A DNA stretch of 64,000 nucleotides from Loktanella atrilutea (GTDB lineage Bacteria; Pseudomonadota; Alphaproteobacteria; Rhodobacterales; Rhodobacteraceae), in the NCBI RefSeq assembly GCF_900128995.1, contig NZ_FQUE01000009.1:88540-152539 (forward strand), read 5' to 3'. The position numbers were made by a program, and so were the translations under genes. This document shows, piece by piece, positions 62,301 to 64,000 of this stretch. The stretch's first letter is position 1. The number at the start of each line of letters is the position of its first letter. The notes under the pieces were generated by a model, which had not been told where the DNA came from, ran no database searches, and saw only the letters and a list, made by a program, of their open reading frames with translations.

Positions 62301-62553
62301 CCACGTAGGACGCCCAATCGCCAGCCGTGACGTTGTCCGACGCGTCGTAGAAGGCCGCGAGTCCGTTGAGGCCGAGCATGTAGCTTTCGATGCGCGTCAG
62401 CATCGCCGCCCGGCTGTCATCGACGATGGATTGATAGGCCGATTCCGCGCGGCGTTGTGCTACGACCTCTGCTGCGATCGCGATTCCGCCCGTCAGTCCG
62501 AGACAAATCATGGCAATCAGGACATGAACCCTGATGTTCGCATTGGCCGACAT
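59356..62553 (-). CDS. CHASE-PAS hybrid histidine kinase with C-terminal receiver
   Basis: 1065 aa. TM1 ~9-30, periplasmic CHASE domain ~45-275 (YMLGLNGLAAFYDASDNV, YIEPAPSNEAARGLDIS), TM2 ~295-315, three PAS/PAC regions (~335-690), HisKA (ISHELRTPLTSIKGALG), HATPase (NLLSNACKFAP, GGTGLGLSICRQ) and REC (LHLEDDDD, DLILVDWVL, MTKSRNG). Start context is weak (no clear SD). 291 bp from the divergent response regulator. Confidence 0.92.
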   Translation of the reverse strand: MSANANIRVHVLIAMICLGLTGGIAIAAEVVAQRRAESAYQSIVDDSRAAMLTRIESYMLGLNGLAAFYDASDNVTAGDWASYVAALDIDRTLPGVLGLGLVQPVDGPELVDMLDSVRAAGERELVVHPETGRAEKMIVRYIEPAPSNEAARGLDISFEETRRSAAVLARDAGVAQMTGPIELVQRGGETWGALLLRPIYDITPIPETVDARKAAHLGWVYAPFFMEEALSGLSASQGDLYGVTVSDGDQIIYHSGHDDTASHYVRSEDIPVHGRTWSVTWESSPAFDGLHHSPAPYIVLVTGFCTTMLLWFYLRTLATRETEINRLVDKKTRALSDRVQQNRAVIENSVFGVIHLDADGIVQSSNAASCNLLGLNKTELKGRRLANLIKPDNPEIDSAVPQMATALRNGELRNLEMQTNVWHRSNGKSVQSVLLRDVTEEIQSQQTIRAAEERWNLALQGAEIGVFDVDLTTNTSIVSDTWRRMMEVPDDVSINAQAHFFSRVHPDDLQALQAADLAAIKGKVPRSISEFRVSTPDGKWRWLRSDAVVVQRGADGTALRLIGAQTDITALRAAEMARNQSEELLQLVIDRAPVGTAILDQNGILTRANGALSNLTGHDEKELVGSHLGSILMPEERDAILAAVVDLQGDSKRNYRGEHRICCAGDDVRWGLIKVSWAFDPAQGTEIFIVQINDITEEKRAELVKNEFIATISHELRTPLTSIKGALGLIAAKRSDEISAPSARLLEIASANTNRLIALVNDILDLEKITAGKMDFNIQRHDAAALVTEALENNRPLLLKNSLTFRVVDRSDRAEVMVDADRMAQILNNLLSNACKFAPTGSAVVVEILRSDDMVRFDVTDRGPGVPQAFRSRIFGAFSQADSSDTRQKGGTGLGLSICRQMVEKMGGQIGFESDPDVRTTFHFTCPLATAPQPEKVEVPVITTDLSRKVILHLEDDDDFAEVILYGLGDIADITKAATLTEARQRMKERSYDLILVDWVLRDGDVACLLDELVIAQPKARIVVLSSADLTICKDRIDLAMTKSRNGLPDIVANLKQEMMKTAVA

Positions 62554-62844
62554 CGAATTTACTACTCAAGGGTGCTATTTTAACAGGCGTTCGAGACTGT
62601 TACCCACATCAGTCGTCAAGGGGACTGGTTTCCGGACACTTTTTCGGCACCTGTGCCATTTCTGCCTATGCGTGCAGGACCCTGTCCTTTTGTTCAGGTA
62701 TGATCGGCAGCGGACGATGACAGCGACCATCCCAAAATCATCGTCGATTCGACAAATTGCCACCGCAATTGGGGATCACCCGTGGGCACAAGACGACCAT
62801 TCCCGCATCCCAGAGATGCACGTGCAGGCAGAAGGGCCCGTGTC
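62554..62844. other. 291-bp divergent intergenic region between signalling genes
   Basis: No gene seen. It should carry the promoters of the hybrid kinase (minus) and the response regulator (plus). I could not settle on promoter boxes; GGCAGAAGGGCCCGTGTC before 62845 contains the ribosome site for the plus-strand gene. Confidence 0.5.
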
Positions 62845-63819
62845 ATGAAAATTCTGGCTGTTGATGACGATCCGTTCATCCTTGAACTTCTGACCGAGAT
62901 CATCGGCCACGTCGGCGACCATACACTGCAGACCGCTGTTTCTGGCCCCGAGGCCCTCGAGATGTTGCATGAGCAAAGGGATTTCGACTGCGTCATGCTC
63001 GATTACCAGATGCCAGAGATGAACGGGGTGGAGGTTTGCCGTGCCCTGCGCCTGATCAACGGCTATGCCCAGACGCCGGTCATGATGCTGACGGCGATGT
63101 CGGAAAAGCGCTATATTGATTCGGCCTTTTTAGCGGGGGCCACGGACTACCTGACGAAGCCTTTCGACATCTCCGAACTGCGCGTCCGGCTGAATCTGAT
63201 CGAGTCGCTTGTTCAGGCGCGCCGTGACAACGGCACAAAGCTTGAACCGACGCCATCCGGCCATCGCGCCAGTGTCGGCGCGACGCCGATGTCGATCGAT
63301 AAGCCGTTCGAGATCAGGGACATCGAAGGCATCGTCGATGTCGTCGCATTGGAAAACTACGTGTCCAAACTATCGCGGGCGCGTTTGTTCGGATCCAGTG
63401 TCTTCGCGATCTCGATCCGGCGGATCGAGCAGCTGTTCCTGCAGACCTCGGTCTTCGACTTCCAATGCATGATCGTCGACGTGGCAGAGGCGCTGTCCGA
63501 CACGCTGGCCTCGCAGACTTTCGTCGCGGCCTACGCGGGCAGCGGATCGTTCGTCTGTGTCGTCGAGGGCGCGCGCATGACTGATTACGAGGCATTCACC
63601 GATCGGCTGAACCTGTCGATCCAGCGGCTGGAAATGCATTGCAGCAACGGCGCGCCCTTGAACGTGCGCGTCAGCACGGGTCAGTCCAGCCGCATCATGT
63701 GGCAGTCCGGCGCCTCGGCGCTCGATCTGTTGTCGCGAGCGGTCAACAGTGCAGAGCAGGAGGCGCGCCGGGTCGAGGCGCAGCTGGATGATTTCTGGTT
63801 CTCCGGAGCCACGGCGTGA
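62845..63819 (+). CDS. Response regulator with degenerate GGDEF-like output domain
   Basis: 324 aa from ATG 62845. Receiver 1-~125: DDD 7-9, phosphoacceptor D53, T83, K105. The C-terminal ~150 residues fit the GGDEF fold pattern, but the signature loop reads AYAGSGSFVCVV, so diguanylate cyclase activity is not expected. It could be a c-di-GMP sensor, a protein-interaction domain or a dimerisation platform. The stop overlaps the Hpt gene by TGATG. Confidence 0.85.
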   Translation: MKILAVDDDPFILELLTEIIGHVGDHTLQTAVSGPEALEMLHEQRDFDCVMLDYQMPEMNGVEVCRALRLINGYAQTPVMMLTAMSEKRYIDSAFLAGATDYLTKPFDISELRVRLNLIESLVQARRDNGTKLEPTPSGHRASVGATPMSIDKPFEIRDIEGIVDVVALENYVSKLSRARLFGSSVFAISIRRIEQLFLQTSVFDFQCMIVDVAEALSDTLASQTFVAAYAGSGSFVCVVEGARMTDYEAFTDRLNLSIQRLEMHCSNGAPLNVRVSTGQSSRIMWQSGASALDLLSRAVNSAEQEARRVEAQLDDFWFSGATA

Positions 63820-64000
63820 TGGATCGTCAATCCTTCGACGACGGCATGGCCCGCCTGAGGGGACTGTTCATCCGCAAACTTTGCGACCGTCACGATCGGT
63901 TGGAACTGCTGGCCCAGGCTTTGGCCGGGCATGCGGATCCGGTCGCGACCACCGCCGAGATCGAGGGGATCCTGCACAAGATCGCCGGGTCCGCCGGGTC
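63819..64000 (+). CDS. Hpt domain protein, 3' end outside window
   Basis: 61 residues visible. The helix with EGILHKIAGSAGS matches the histidine phosphotransfer motif (H54 as phospho-His). Coupled to the response regulator, and close to a hybrid kinase whose receiver could feed it, so a multistep phosphorelay is likely. Confidence 0.8.
   Translation, partial: MDRQSFDDGMARLRGLFIRKLCDRHDRLELLAQALAGHADPVATTAEIEGILHKIAGSAG

Noticed and set aside
1..64000. tRNA, rRNA, transposase, integrase or phage genes
   Set aside because: None could be recognised in any reading of the window.

Overview
This looks like an extrachromosomal replicon (plasmid or chromid) of a Rhodobacteraceae/Roseobacter-type alphaproteobacterium. 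The evidence is the high GC content, the dense ATGA-overlapped operons, the abundance of ABC and BCCT uptake systems, the Gfo/Idh/MocA and histidinol-dehydrogenase-like enzymes, and a replication/partition module at 23.6-27.5 kb. That module has ParA, ParB, a small initiator with a DnaA domain-I-like C-terminus, and four copies of a palindrome with core CCTTATCCGCGGATAAGG. No rRNA, tRNA, CRISPR array, transposase or phage gene was seen.

Layout: 1-9.05 kb (minus) is a carbohydrate-type ABC importer with three Gfo/Idh/MocA oxidoreductases, followed by an MFS_3 exporter cut by the window edge. 9.1-11.8 kb is an EmrAB-like efflux pair. 11.9-14.4 kb is a CPA1 Na+/H+ antiporter with a C-terminal cyclic-nucleotide-binding domain. 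14.5-15.1 kb is an AhpD/CMD-fold protein. 15.4-17.15 kb (plus) encodes two related exported proteins with very acidic or Gly-rich tails and a membrane-anchored LuxR-type regulator. 17.2-21.0 kb (minus) is a three-subunit PaoABC-like molybdenum hydroxylase with a divergent TetR regulator. 21.9-23.6 kb is a BCCT transporter. 23.6-27.5 kb is the replication/partition module. 27.5-28.6 kb holds frameshifted remains of a bacterial alpha-2-macroglobulin gene and of pbpC.

28.7-46.5 kb is the most interesting part, an apparently undescribed catabolic locus. One minus-strand run of 15 abutting genes (44.0 to 30.0 kb) encodes a complete ABC importer, a SnoaL/NTF2-like protein, a HisD-family dehydrogenase, an SDR, a LacI regulator, a second SnoaL-like protein, a bicupin, a zinc MetE/EaCoMT-like protein, an alpha/beta hydrolase, an RraA-like protein, an AtzG-like 60-aa protein and an amidase. 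A second HisD-family gene and two more two-domain SnoaL-like genes lie on the plus strand. Three LacI-style operator candidates (TTGAATACGTATGCAA and variants) sit in front of exactly these transcription units, which suggests one regulon. The substrate is unknown.

46.5-49.05 kb has an AbgB-like M20 peptidase and a pirin. 49.2-54.7 kb is a caa3-type cytochrome oxidase operon with fused subunits (II + cytochrome c, I + III), a CtaG-like protein, a small membrane protein and a three-haem cytochrome c. 54.8-57.0 kb is FeoAB. 57.2-64 kb is a signalling block: a PAS histidine kinase with a CheY-like receiver, a CHASE-PAS-HK-REC hybrid kinase, and a divergent response regulator with a degenerate GGDEF-like output followed by an Hpt protein cut by the window end.
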